Below, piece after piece: positions 1 through 6,349 of a stretch of 19,015 nucleotides of DNA. Numbering within the stretch: the stretch's first letter is position 1; every line of letters begins with the position of its first letter. Made by a program: the position numbers and the translations under genes. This DNA comes from JADGRQ01 sp041476585 (GTDB lineage Bacteria > Pseudomonadota > Gammaproteobacteria > Burkholderiales > SG8-39), in contig JBGOTT010000042.1 in NCBI GenBank assembly GCA_041476585.1, positions 1-19,015 of the forward strand, in the 5' to 3' direction. A model generated the notes under the pieces. It was not told the DNA's origin. It was given only the letters and a program-made list of their open reading frames with translations, and did no database searches.

Positions 1-639
1 ATGGTAGCGGTTCCCGATCCGGTCGGTGAGGGCTTCGTCGCGAGGCTTTCCCACCCGGGGGGAAGCATCACCGGACTATCCAATATCGTGACCGAGGTGA
101 GCGCCAAGCACCTCGAGCTATTGCGCGTCGCGGTTCCAAAATTATCGCGCGGTGCCGTGCTGATCAATCCGCCCAATCCGAGCGATTCCCTGATTCTGGA
201 ACAGATTGCGGGCGCCGCGTATGCAATCGGCGTGAAAGTCCTCCCGATTGAAGCAAGCACCGCGAGCCAGATTGAGGCCGGCTTTGGCGCGATGACCCGG
301 GCACGTACGGAAGCACTGATCGTGGCGGCGGACTCGCACTTCGACGTGCAGCGGGACCAAATTACAAAGCTTGCAGTCAAAAACCGCCTGCCCATGATTT
401 CTTCGAATCGGGAAATGACGGAGGCCGGTGGCCTGATGAGTTATGGACAGGACCTGGCTGGGCATTATCGGCGCGCCGCGACCTACGTGGACAAGATACT
501 AAAGGGTGCGAAGCCGGGGGATATTCCGGTCGAACAGCCTACGGTGCTGGAACTGGTCATCAACCAGCGGACCGCCAAGGCGCTCGGACTCACCATTCCG
601 CAAGAACTGGTGATTCGCGCCGATAAGGTGATTGACTGA
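1..639 (+). CDS. ABC transporter substrate-binding protein, PF04392-like (5'-partial)
   Basis: The visible 212 residues match the C-terminal two thirds of the ABC_sub_bind (TrpX-like) periplasmic binding proteins, which usually have about 320 residues. Seen in the sequence: an early PDPVGEGFVARLSHPGGSITG segment, a middle part with ELLRVAVPKLSRGAVLINP, a PMISSNREMTEAGGLMSYG hinge-like block, and the family ending NQRTAKALGLTIP followed by a short tail before the stop at 637-639. No signal peptide is visible, so the ATG at position 1 is almost certainly internal and the gene starts left of the window. Such proteins deliver a small solute to an ABC permease; no permease or ATPase is visible next to it and the ligand cannot be read from sequence. 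It converges on the CHRD gene with only 16 bp between stop codons. Family call is good; the role is generic. Confidence 0.85.
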   Translation: MVAVPDPVGEGFVARLSHPGGSITGLSNIVTEVSAKHLELLRVAVPKLSRGAVLINPPNPSDSLILEQIAGAAYAIGVKVLPIEASTASQIEAGFGAMTRARTEALIVAADSHFDVQRDQITKLAVKNRLPMISSNREMTEAGGLMSYGQDLAGHYRRAATYVDKILKGAKPGDIPVEQPTVLELVINQRTAKALGLTIPQELVIRADKVID

Positions 640-655
640 GGGTTTGCCTCAACGG

Positions 656-1096
656 TTACGGTCTTATTTGGCCGCGAATTTCTCCGGTCTTGTGGGCGGC
701 GCTATGAATATTGAAATAAAGATTGCCGGCCTTGTAACTTTCGTACTGTGTATCGCTTAATTGTGCGCCTGCCGGCACGGTCCAAACGTTATCGGAAGTC
801 TTGGTCAAAGGAAAAACTATAGGACCATTCTTACCCGCAGCGGCCTCATGAACATGGGCAACCGTTGCCGACACCCCGGAGATCGTCACACTGCCGCTAA
901 CGGACCTGTCTGCTTCCACAGTGATGGTGGCGGTTCCGGAGGCAGAACTCGTCACAGGAGGGATTTCCTGATCGCCGCTAAGTGTGACCTTGACTTCGTT
1001 GCTCAAGACCGAACCCGAATAGCCTGCGAACAACACTGTGACCGCGCTCACAAACACCAAAAACGAGTGCTTGGCAAACTGCTTCACCGTATCCAT
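656..1096 (-). CDS. Secreted CHRD-domain protein
   Basis: This is a 146-residue protein. An N-terminal hydrophobic stretch (about residues 8-28, FLVFVSAVTVLFAGYSGSV) looks like a Sec signal peptide, and the rest is one CHRD domain. Typical CHRD features are visible: LSGDQEIPPVTSSASGTATI near the start, a VAHVHEAAAGKNGPIVF block in the middle and YFNIHSAAHKTGEIRGQI at the end. Known bacterial CHRD proteins are exported and their biochemical role is largely undefined; the domain was named from chordin. I chose the ATG at 1096 because GGAG (1108-1105) sits 8 nt upstream. Upstream in-frame ATGs at 1114 and 1102 would add six or two residues. It is transcribed leftward and apparently alone. It could be a monocistronic stress or envelope protein, but nothing local shows that. 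Confidence 0.85.
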   Translation of the reverse strand: MDTVKQFAKHSFLVFVSAVTVLFAGYSGSVLSNEVKVTLSGDQEIPPVTSSASGTATITVEADRSVSGSVTISGVSATVAHVHEAAAGKNGPIVFPLTKTSDNVWTVPAGAQLSDTQYESYKAGNLYFNIHSAAHKTGEIRGQIRP

Positions 1097-1188
1097 AAGC
1101 ATATCTCCATTCATTGCATTTTCGAGAATCCCAACCAGGCAACACGGGGTTTATAGATACTGAAAGCATACTACGATGGACCCAATAG

Positions 1189-1241
1189 AAGTGGTCCCAC
1201 TTGTTAATACAATCCCGAGGGGTTTCTTAAGTGCGGTCCCA
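1189..1241. repeat. Palindrome plus partial second copy upstream of the CHRD gene
   Basis: Positions 1189-1202 read AAGTGGTCCCACTT, a perfect 6-bp inverted repeat around a 2-nt centre. A related block, AAGTGCGGTCCCA, lies at 1229-1241, 40 bp downstream start to start. The pair sits about 95-145 bp upstream of the CHRD start. It could be an operator for a dimeric regulator, or the leftover internal repeats of an IS21-like element end, since a GGTTATCCAC follows at 1252-1261. No transposase remnant is visible. Confidence 0.35.
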
Positions 1242-1271
1242 GCGGGTTGAGGGTTATCCACGGCGGCGCGC

Positions 1272-1289
1272 GCGTGGCGCAAGCCACGC
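1272..1289. other. Perfect 7-bp hairpin with GCAA loop, 3' of the cupin gene
   Basis: GCGTGGC (1272-1278) and GCCACGC (1283-1289) pair perfectly around GCAA, a GNRA tetraloop on the + strand (TTGC on the - strand). GC-rich flanks on both sides (about 1264-1271 and 1295-1301) could extend the stem with a bulge. It lies 30 nt beyond the cupin stop codon. No U-tract follows on either strand, so it is more likely an mRNA 3'-end stabilising or Rho-type structure than a classical intrinsic terminator. Confidence 0.4.
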
Positions 1290-1319
1290 ACACGAGCGCG
1301 CGACGCGATGGGTAACCAC

Positions 1320-1715
1320 CTACGGCCCAGCAGGTGACCACGGGCCGACCACGGAGACTGCCTCTGCTTCGCCTGGCCAGGGCGGCATGGTGACGCCGAT
1401 TACCGACACTGCCTCCGTGCTCGATGCGCGAAACTGGAAATGCGTGCCCAGAGGAATCGTGAGACAGACGCCCGGCTCAAGTGCGACAGTTTCTTCCCGT
1501 CCGGCCTGTTTGCGCCACATTTCCCCGCGGCCTGATATTACGAACCAGATTTCCTCGACCGTCCGATGAGTGACGGCGATTGACGTTTTGCCGGCTCCCA
1601 GCTCGAAGTGCGATATGCGGGCAGAAGCCAAGTCCAACAACACGCGCACGTCGGAGCCGTCCGGAGCGACGGTGGTTCGATTGGACGGGAGTCGCATGGT
1701 TGCAAACGCGCTCAT
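1320..1715 (-). CDS. Small cupin-domain protein
   Basis: This is a 131-residue single-domain cupin. Motif 1 is visible around residues 48-66 (VTHRTVEEIWFVISGRGEMW), with His50 and Glu54 in the metal-ligand positions. Motif 2 lies around residues 81-93 (PGVCLTIPLGTHF), with His92. The first His of the usual HxH is replaced by Val48, so three of four canonical ligands remain. Cupins of this size are metal-binding enzymes (isomerases, dioxygenases) or sugar and small-molecule binding proteins; the substrate cannot be read here. The ATG at 1715 gives a full-length domain, with only a weak purine-rich RBS (GAGAG). It diverges from the 2-hydroxyacid dehydrogenase cluster with 99 bp between starts, so a shared control region and a related metabolic role are plausible but not shown. 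Confidence 0.85.
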   Translation of the reverse strand: MSAFATMRLPSNRTTVAPDGSDVRVLLDLASARISHFELGAGKTSIAVTHRTVEEIWFVISGRGEMWRKQAGREETVALEPGVCLTIPLGTHFQFRASSTEAVSVIGVTMPPWPGEAEAVSVVGPWSPAGP

Positions 1716-1777
1716 GTCGTTTCTCTCGCTGGTTTACGAAGAACGCGGAGTGTACTTCGTCGATATTCCTTCGCCCT

Positions 1778-1804
1778 GTTTACAAGCCAAGAATTTGCTA
1801 TCCT
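1778..1804 (+). promoter_or_regulatory. Possible promoter for the forward catabolic cluster
   Basis: In the 99-bp divergent spacer, TATCCT (1799-1804) resembles a -10 box and a TTTACA-like hexamer lies about 14-15 nt upstream, so spacing is short and the match is weak. The dehydrogenase ATG follows only 10 nt after the -10-like box and has no Shine-Dalgarno sequence. If the box is real, the transcript would be leaderless or nearly so. Confidence 0.25.
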
Positions 1805-1814
1805 CGTCCGTCCC

Positions 1815-2804
1815 ATGCGCAACCGCGTCCTCATCACCGACCCCATCGATCCATCCGGCACGACGCTGCTCTCCGCGCAGGCCGAACTCATCGCCGCGCC
1901 CGACGCCGCGCCCGACACGCTGCGGCGCCTCGCGCGCGAAGCCGACGCGATCATCGTCCGCAGCCGCCTGCCGGATGACATTTTCGAAGCAGCGCCGCGC
2001 GTGCGCGCGGTGACCATCCACGGCACCGGCACCGACCTTGTACCGCTCGAATCCGCAACAACGCACGGCGTACTGGTGGCGAACCTCCCCGGCAGCAACG
2101 CGCAGTCGGTCGCCGAGTACTGCGTGATGGCGATGCTGATGCTCGCGCGCAATCAGCCCGCGATCAGCTCCGCGATGCGCACCGAAACCTGGGACGACGC
2201 GCGCGCGCTGGGCGCAGGCGCGCACGAGATCGCGGAGATGACGCTCGGGCTGGTCGGCCTGGGTGAGATCGGAAAGCGTGTTGCAAGGATCTGCAGGCAG
2301 GGTTTCGGCATGCGCGTGCTGGGCAACCAGCGGCGAATCGACCGACTGCCGCCGGACGCGGCGCCCGCGACACTGGATGCGTTGCTCGCCGAATCGGATT
2401 TCGTTGTAGTCACTTGTCCGCTGACGCCGGAAACGAAGCACCTGTTCAATTACCGGCGCTTCTCTCAGATGAAGCGCACGTCATGGCTGATCAACGTAGG
2501 CCGTGGCCCGGTGGTCGAGGAAGCCGCGCTGATCGAAGCGCTGCGCGAAAAACGCATCGCCGGTGCGATGCTCGATGTCTACGAGCATTACCGCGTCGCG
2601 CCGGGCCATCCTCTGTTCGGGCTCGACAACATAGTCCTCACGCCGCACCTCGCAGGCATGACGCGAGAATCGCGCGAACGCATGGGCGTGCTCGCAGCCG
2701 AGGAGACGCTGCGCATGCTGGCCGGCGAGAAGCCGAACAACTTCGTCAACCCGCGCGCATGGGATGCCGCGCAGGCCCGCCGCCCGGTCGCTGTGGCGAA
2801 ATGA
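1815..2804 (+). CDS. D-isomer-specific 2-hydroxyacid dehydrogenase family protein
   Basis: This 329-residue protein has the normal length for NAD(P)-dependent D-2-hydroxyacid dehydrogenases, which interconvert 2-oxoacids and D-2-hydroxyacids in the cytoplasm. The substrate-domain N-terminus starts RVLITDPIDPSG. The Rossmann glycine motif GLGEIG is at 148-153. The active-site Arg is Arg230 (INVGRGPVV) and the active-site His is His278 (LTPHLAG). The third catalytic residue, normally Glu in a DVxxxEP context, aligns without gaps to Tyr259 (DVYEHYR), so the Arg-Glu-His triad looks incomplete. I chose ATG 1815 over an in-frame ATG at 1608 because the protein begins at the conserved first beta strand there. 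The upstream extension is basic, is unlike the family and would overlap the divergent cupin gene. It is the first gene of the forward cluster. Formate dehydrogenases of the same superfamily carry Gln at this position, so a changed reaction is possible. Confidence 0.88.
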   Translation: MRNRVLITDPIDPSGTTLLSAQAELIAAPDAAPDTLRRLAREADAIIVRSRLPDDIFEAAPRVRAVTIHGTGTDLVPLESATTHGVLVANLPGSNAQSVAEYCVMAMLMLARNQPAISSAMRTETWDDARALGAGAHEIAEMTLGLVGLGEIGKRVARICRQGFGMRVLGNQRRIDRLPPDAAPATLDALLAESDFVVVTCPLTPETKHLFNYRRFSQMKRTSWLINVGRGPVVEEAALIEALREKRIAGAMLDVYEHYRVAPGHPLFGLDNIVLTPHLAGMTRESRERMGVLAAEETLRMLAGEKPNNFVNPRAWDAAQARRPVAVAK

Positions 2805-2811
2805 ATTTCGC

Positions 2812-3015
2812 ATGGGCGAAACCACCGACGTGCGACGCGATCACCGCTACGCGCCGACGCGTTGCACGGTCTACCCGCTGCTGGAGATCATCGAACTGAA
2901 ACCGCAGCGCAGCACCGGCGTGTTACGCATGCGCGCCACCGTTCACAACCAGAAAAGCGAACTCGTTCTCGAGGGCGGGCACGCCTATCTACTTAAAAAG
3001 CGCCCGACCTCATGA
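2812..3015 (+). pseudogene. N-truncated MaoC-like hydratase fragment
   Basis: The 67-codon frame encodes a stretch (about residues 14-65) that reads like the C-terminal part of a MaoC-like acyl dehydratase: TVYPLLEIIELKPQ, then STGVLRMRATVHNQKSELVLEG and AYLLKKR. Full MaoC hydratases have about 150 residues, and the N-terminal half carrying the hot-dog helix and the catalytic Asp-His pair is missing. The only in-frame ATG near the break (2812) follows the dehydrogenase stop by 7 nt and has no clear RBS. Residues 1-13 (MGETTDVRRDHRY) do not look like the family. I infer a deletion that joined the dehydrogenase end to the middle of a former hydratase gene. Its stop overlaps the next gene's ATG in an ATGA arrangement, so it may still be translated as a coupling peptide. 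A very short standalone protein is the alternative. Confidence 0.6.
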
Positions 3016-4163
3016 GCCAAGACCTGAAGATCACCGCCATCCAGGCTTTCCCGACTTCGTTTCCGCTTCCGCCCGAAAAGCGCGTCTCGCTCGGCATCGG
3101 CACGGCGGTCAAGCGCGACGCGGTGGTGGTCAAGGTGAGCACCGCCGCCGGCCTCGTAGGATGGGGGGAGGCGCACCACGGCCGCGCGCACGTCGCGGTG
3201 GCGAAACTGATCGAGACCACGCTTAAGTCATTGGTTCTCGGCATGGACGCGGCCGACGTGATCGGCGTGTGGGCGAAAATCTACAAGATGCAACTCGGCA
3301 GTCACGGCATGGGCGCCGCCACCTGCCTTGCGATGAGCGGCATCGATCTCGCGCTATGGGACATCCGTGGCCAGGCCGCGGGCATGCCGATCTACAGGCT
3401 GCTCGGCGGTGCGCGCAAAGGCGTGCCGGCCTACGCCGGCGGCGTTTCGCTCGGCTACCAGGAATCTGCAAAGCTGGTCGAAGAAGCGCGAGCGCTGCTC
3501 GACCGGGGTTACAAGGCGATCAAGCTGCGCGTCGGCGACACGCCCAGGCTCGATCTCGCGCGGATCGAGGCCGTGCGCAAGGCCTACGGCGATGACCTGG
3601 TGATCCTCACCGACGCCAACACCGGTTACAGCGTGGCCGACGCGCGCGCAGCGATGCCCGGCATGGACGATTTGAACGTCTGCTGGCTCGAGGAGCCGTT
3701 CCCTGCGCACGATTACCGCAGCTATCGGCTGGCCGCGGGCTTCGCGCGCACGCCGCTCGCAGCCGGCGAGAACCATTACACCCGCTACGAATTCAACCGG
3801 GTGCTCGAGGACGGCGCGATTTCGATCCTGCAGCCGGACCTTTCCAAGACCGGCGGCATCACGGAAGGCTTGCGCATCGCGGCGATGGCCTCCGCCTACA
3901 AGCTGCCGATCCATCCTCACACCTCGATGACCGGGCTGAACCAGGCCGCATGTGTGCACTTCCTTGCCGCGATCGACAACGGCGGCTATTACGAAGCCGA
4001 CGTTTCCCAGTTGAACAGGTTCCGCGACGAACTGGTTTGCGATCCCTGCCCGGTGGACGGCGAAGGCAAGGTCTGGCCGCTCGACAAGCCCGGGCTCGGC
4101 CTGGAAGTGGACGAAGAGTTCTTGCGCAAGCACCCGGCGATCGAGGGGCCGGGCTACGTTTAG
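3012..4163 (+). CDS. Mandelate racemase/muconate lactonizing enzyme family protein (enolase superfamily)
   Basis: This is a 383-residue, full-length enolase-superfamily enzyme. The N-terminal capping domain covers about residues 1-125, followed by the (beta/alpha) barrel. Metal ligands appear as Asp201 (TDANTGY), Glu227 or Glu228 (WLEEPF) and Glu253 (AGENH). The C-terminal base fits the Asp276 (QPDLSKTGG) and His303 (IHPHTS) dyad, placing it in the mandelate racemase subgroup. The other base site is Lys171-Leu-Arg173, a KxR instead of the usual KxK. Members abstract a proton next to a carboxylate, mostly as sugar-acid dehydratases or racemases; the substrate is not readable. The start overlaps the preceding stop (ATGA at 3012-3015), which suggests translational coupling. 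With a hydroxyacid dehydrogenase before it and a Bug-type binding protein after it, a role in organic or sugar acid catabolism is likely. Confidence 0.92.
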   Translation: MSQDLKITAIQAFPTSFPLPPEKRVSLGIGTAVKRDAVVVKVSTAAGLVGWGEAHHGRAHVAVAKLIETTLKSLVLGMDAADVIGVWAKIYKMQLGSHGMGAATCLAMSGIDLALWDIRGQAAGMPIYRLLGGARKGVPAYAGGVSLGYQESAKLVEEARALLDRGYKAIKLRVGDTPRLDLARIEAVRKAYGDDLVILTDANTGYSVADARAAMPGMDDLNVCWLEEPFPAHDYRSYRLAAGFARTPLAAGENHYTRYEFNRVLEDGAISILQPDLSKTGGITEGLRIAAMASAYKLPIHPHTSMTGLNQAACVHFLAAIDNGGYYEADVSQLNRFRDELVCDPCPVDGEGKVWPLDKPGLGLEVDEEFLRKHPAIEGPGYV

Positions 4164-4176
4164 AATGACAAGAACC

Positions 4177-4185
4177 AAAGGAGGA
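4177..4185 (+). promoter_or_regulatory. Strong ribosome binding site deciding the binding-protein start
   Basis: AAAGGAGGA ends 3 nt before ATG 4189. It selects that ATG over the in-frame ATG at 4165, which lies upstream of the site and would put eight extra residues before the signal peptide. Confidence 0.8.
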
Positions 4186-4188
4186 CAC

Positions 4189-5160
4189 ATGAAAATCAGG
4201 ATTGCGCGTTCGGTGCTCGCCATCGCGCTGCTCGCGCCTGCATTTGCGTTGGCACAGGCCTACCCTTCCAAGCCGATCAGGTGGATCGTGCCGTACACGC
4301 CCGGCGGGATCACGGACAACGTGACGCGCATCGTCACCCAGAAGATCCAGGAGGCGGTCGGGCAACCGATCATCATCGAGAACAAGCCGGGCGCGAACTC
4401 GATCATCGGCGCCGACCTCGGGGCGAAAGCCGCGCCCGACGGCTATACGTTCACGACGGTGATCGCGGCGCACGCCGCGAACGCGACGCTGTACGCGGGC
4501 AAGCTTCCGTTCGATTCGGTGAAGAGCTTCGCGCCGGTGTCGCTCGCAGCGATCGCGCCGCTGATCCTGACCGCCAACAACAACTTTCCGCCGAAGAACG
4601 TGCAGGAACTGATCGCCTATGCCAAGGCGAATCCGGGCAAGATCTCATTCGGCTCCTCCGGCATCGGCGCCGCCGCGCATCTCACCACCGAACTGCTCAA
4701 GCAGACCGCCGGCATCGACATGGTCCACATCCCGTACAAGGGGACGGCGCCCGCGCTGCAGGGATTGATGGGCGGCGACATCCAGATCCTGGTGGACGTT
4801 CCGAGCTCGCTGATGCCGCAGGTGCGCGGCGGAAAGATCAAGGCGCTCGCGATGTTCTCCGGCAAGCGCATCGCCGGCGCGCCGGAAGTGCCAATCATCG
4901 CGGAAGCCGGCGGCCCTGCCCTCGAATCCTCGACCTGGGTGATGTTCCTCGCCCCCGCCGGCACGCCGCGCGACATCGTCAACCGCATTTCGGCGGAGAC
5001 GGCGAAAGCCGTGCAGTCGACGGATATCAGGAGCCGATTTGAGCAGATCGGCATCGAACCGGTCGGCAATTCGCCCGAGCAGGCGGGCAAGTTTCTCAAC
5101 GACGAGATCGTGAAATGGGCCAATGTGATCAACACCGCGGGCGTCAAGGCGGAGCAGTGA
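4189..5160 (+). CDS. Bug/TctC-family tripartite tricarboxylate transporter substrate-binding protein
   Basis: This 323-residue protein starts with a clear Sec signal peptide (MKIRIARSVLAIALLAPAFA, cleavage expected near LAQA|YPSK, residue 24). It has family hallmarks: YPSKPIRWIVPYTPGGITD after the signal, ENKPGANSIIGADLGAKAAP followed by DGYT, HIPYKGTAPAL, and GGDIQILVDVPSS. Bug proteins bind small carboxylates in the periplasm in a Venus-flytrap cleft. Only some work with TctAB membrane partners, and none is encoded here, so it is an orphan, as is common in betaproteobacteria. It begins 25 nt after the enolase-superfamily gene and is followed by the acyl-CoA dehydrogenase. The ligand may therefore be the acid handled by this cluster, which is an inference. 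Confidence 0.93.
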   Translation: MKIRIARSVLAIALLAPAFALAQAYPSKPIRWIVPYTPGGITDNVTRIVTQKIQEAVGQPIIIENKPGANSIIGADLGAKAAPDGYTFTTVIAAHAANATLYAGKLPFDSVKSFAPVSLAAIAPLILTANNNFPPKNVQELIAYAKANPGKISFGSSGIGAAAHLTTELLKQTAGIDMVHIPYKGTAPALQGLMGGDIQILVDVPSSLMPQVRGGKIKALAMFSGKRIAGAPEVPIIAEAGGPALESSTWVMFLAPAGTPRDIVNRISAETAKAVQSTDIRSRFEQIGIEPVGNSPEQAGKFLNDEIVKWANVINTAGVKAEQ

Positions 5161-5188
5161 GAACACTGCTCGCACAAGGCAGACTGAC

Positions 5189-6349
5189 ATGATGAAAACC
5201 GCAGACAACCATCCCGAGATCCGGGAGGCCGTAGGCGCGCTGTGCAAGACCTTCGACAGCGCGTACTGGCAGAAGGTGGACGAGGACCGCGCCTACCCCG
5301 AGGCTTTCGTCGATGCGCTCACCAAGGCCGGCTGGATGGCGGCGCTGATCCCCGATGAGTACGGCGGCTCGGGCCTGTCGCTCACCGAAGCCTCGGTCAT
5401 CATGGAGGAAATCACCCGCTCGGGCGGCAACGCGGGCTGCTGCCACGGGCAGATGTACAACATGAACACGCTCTTGCGCCATGGTTCGGCCGAACAGAAG
5501 AAGAAGTACCTGCCGAAAATCGCGACCGGCGAACTGCGCCTGCAGTCGATGGGGGTCACCGAACCGACCGCGGGCACCGACACCACCGCCATCAAGACCA
5601 CCGCGGTGAACAAGGGCGACCGCTACGTGGTAAACGGCCAGAAGGTCTGGACCTCGCGCCTGCAGCACTCCGAACTGATGATCCTGCTCGCGCGCACCAC
5701 GCCGCTCGCCGAAGTGAAGAAGAAATCCGACGGCATGTCGATCTTCATCGTCGACAAGCGCGCGAGCCTGGGCAAGGGCCTGGAGATGCGCCCGATCCGC
5801 AACATGGTGAACCACGAAACCAATGAAGTGTTCCTCGACAACCTCGAAGTCCCGGCGGAGAACCTGATCGGCGAGGAAGGCAAGGGCTTCAGGTACATCC
5901 TCGACGGCCTGAACGCCGAGCGCATCCTGATCGCCGCGGAATGCATCGGCGACGGCTACTGGTTCGTCGAGCACGCGGCGAACTATGCCAGGGAGCGCGT
6001 CGTGTTCGGGCGGCCGATCGGCCAGAACCAGGGCATCCAGTTCCCGATCGCGGAAAGCTACATGGAAATCGAGGCGGCGAACCTGATGCGCTACAAGGCA
6101 GCCGGACTATTCGACCAGAAGCAGCCCTGCGGCGCGGAAGCCAACATGGCCAAGCACCTCGCGGCCAAGGCCTCGTGGGAGGCCGGCAACATCTGCCTGC
6201 AAACCTATGGCGGCTTCGGTTTTGCGGCGGAGTACGATGTGGAGAGGAAATTCCGTGAGACGCGCCTGTACCTGGTGGCACCGATCTCGACCAACCTGAT
6301 CCTGTCGTTCATCAGCGAACATGTACTGGGCCTGCCGCGCTCGTTTTAG
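5189..6349 (+). CDS. Acyl-CoA dehydrogenase
   Basis: This is a 386-residue FAD-dependent acyl-CoA dehydrogenase of normal length, expected to introduce a 2,3-double bond into an acyl-CoA and pass electrons to ETF. Seen: GVTEPTAGTD at 122-131 (flavin and substrate loop), the middle beta domain (YVVNGQKVWTS, VFLDNLEVPAENLIG), a VFGRPIGQNQGIQFPIAE helix and the C-terminal QTYGGFGFA motif (338-346). Glu244 in the LNAERILIAA helix sits where isovaleryl-CoA dehydrogenase-type enzymes have their catalytic base. The C-terminal site used by medium-chain enzymes has no Glu (LYLVAPISTN). This suggests a branched or short-chain acyl-CoA substrate. The ATG at 5189 is followed at once by a second ATG at 5192, and the RBS is weak. 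Its 3' end overlaps the CHAT gene by 29 nt in another frame. Confidence 0.93.
   Translation: MMKTADNHPEIREAVGALCKTFDSAYWQKVDEDRAYPEAFVDALTKAGWMAALIPDEYGGSGLSLTEASVIMEEITRSGGNAGCCHGQMYNMNTLLRHGSAEQKKKYLPKIATGELRLQSMGVTEPTAGTDTTAIKTTAVNKGDRYVVNGQKVWTSRLQHSELMILLARTTPLAEVKKKSDGMSIFIVDKRASLGKGLEMRPIRNMVNHETNEVFLDNLEVPAENLIGEEGKGFRYILDGLNAERILIAAECIGDGYWFVEHAANYARERVVFGRPIGQNQGIQFPIAESYMEIEAANLMRYKAAGLFDQKQPCGAEANMAKHLAAKASWEAGNICLQTYGGFGFAAEYDVERKFRETRLYLVAPISTNLILSFISEHVLGLPRSF

Noticed and set aside
1608..1814. N-terminal extension of the 2-hydroxyacid dehydrogenase from an in-frame ATG at 1608
   Set aside because: The extra 69 residues are basic, unlike the family and antisense to the cupin gene; the conserved first strand begins right at ATG 1815.
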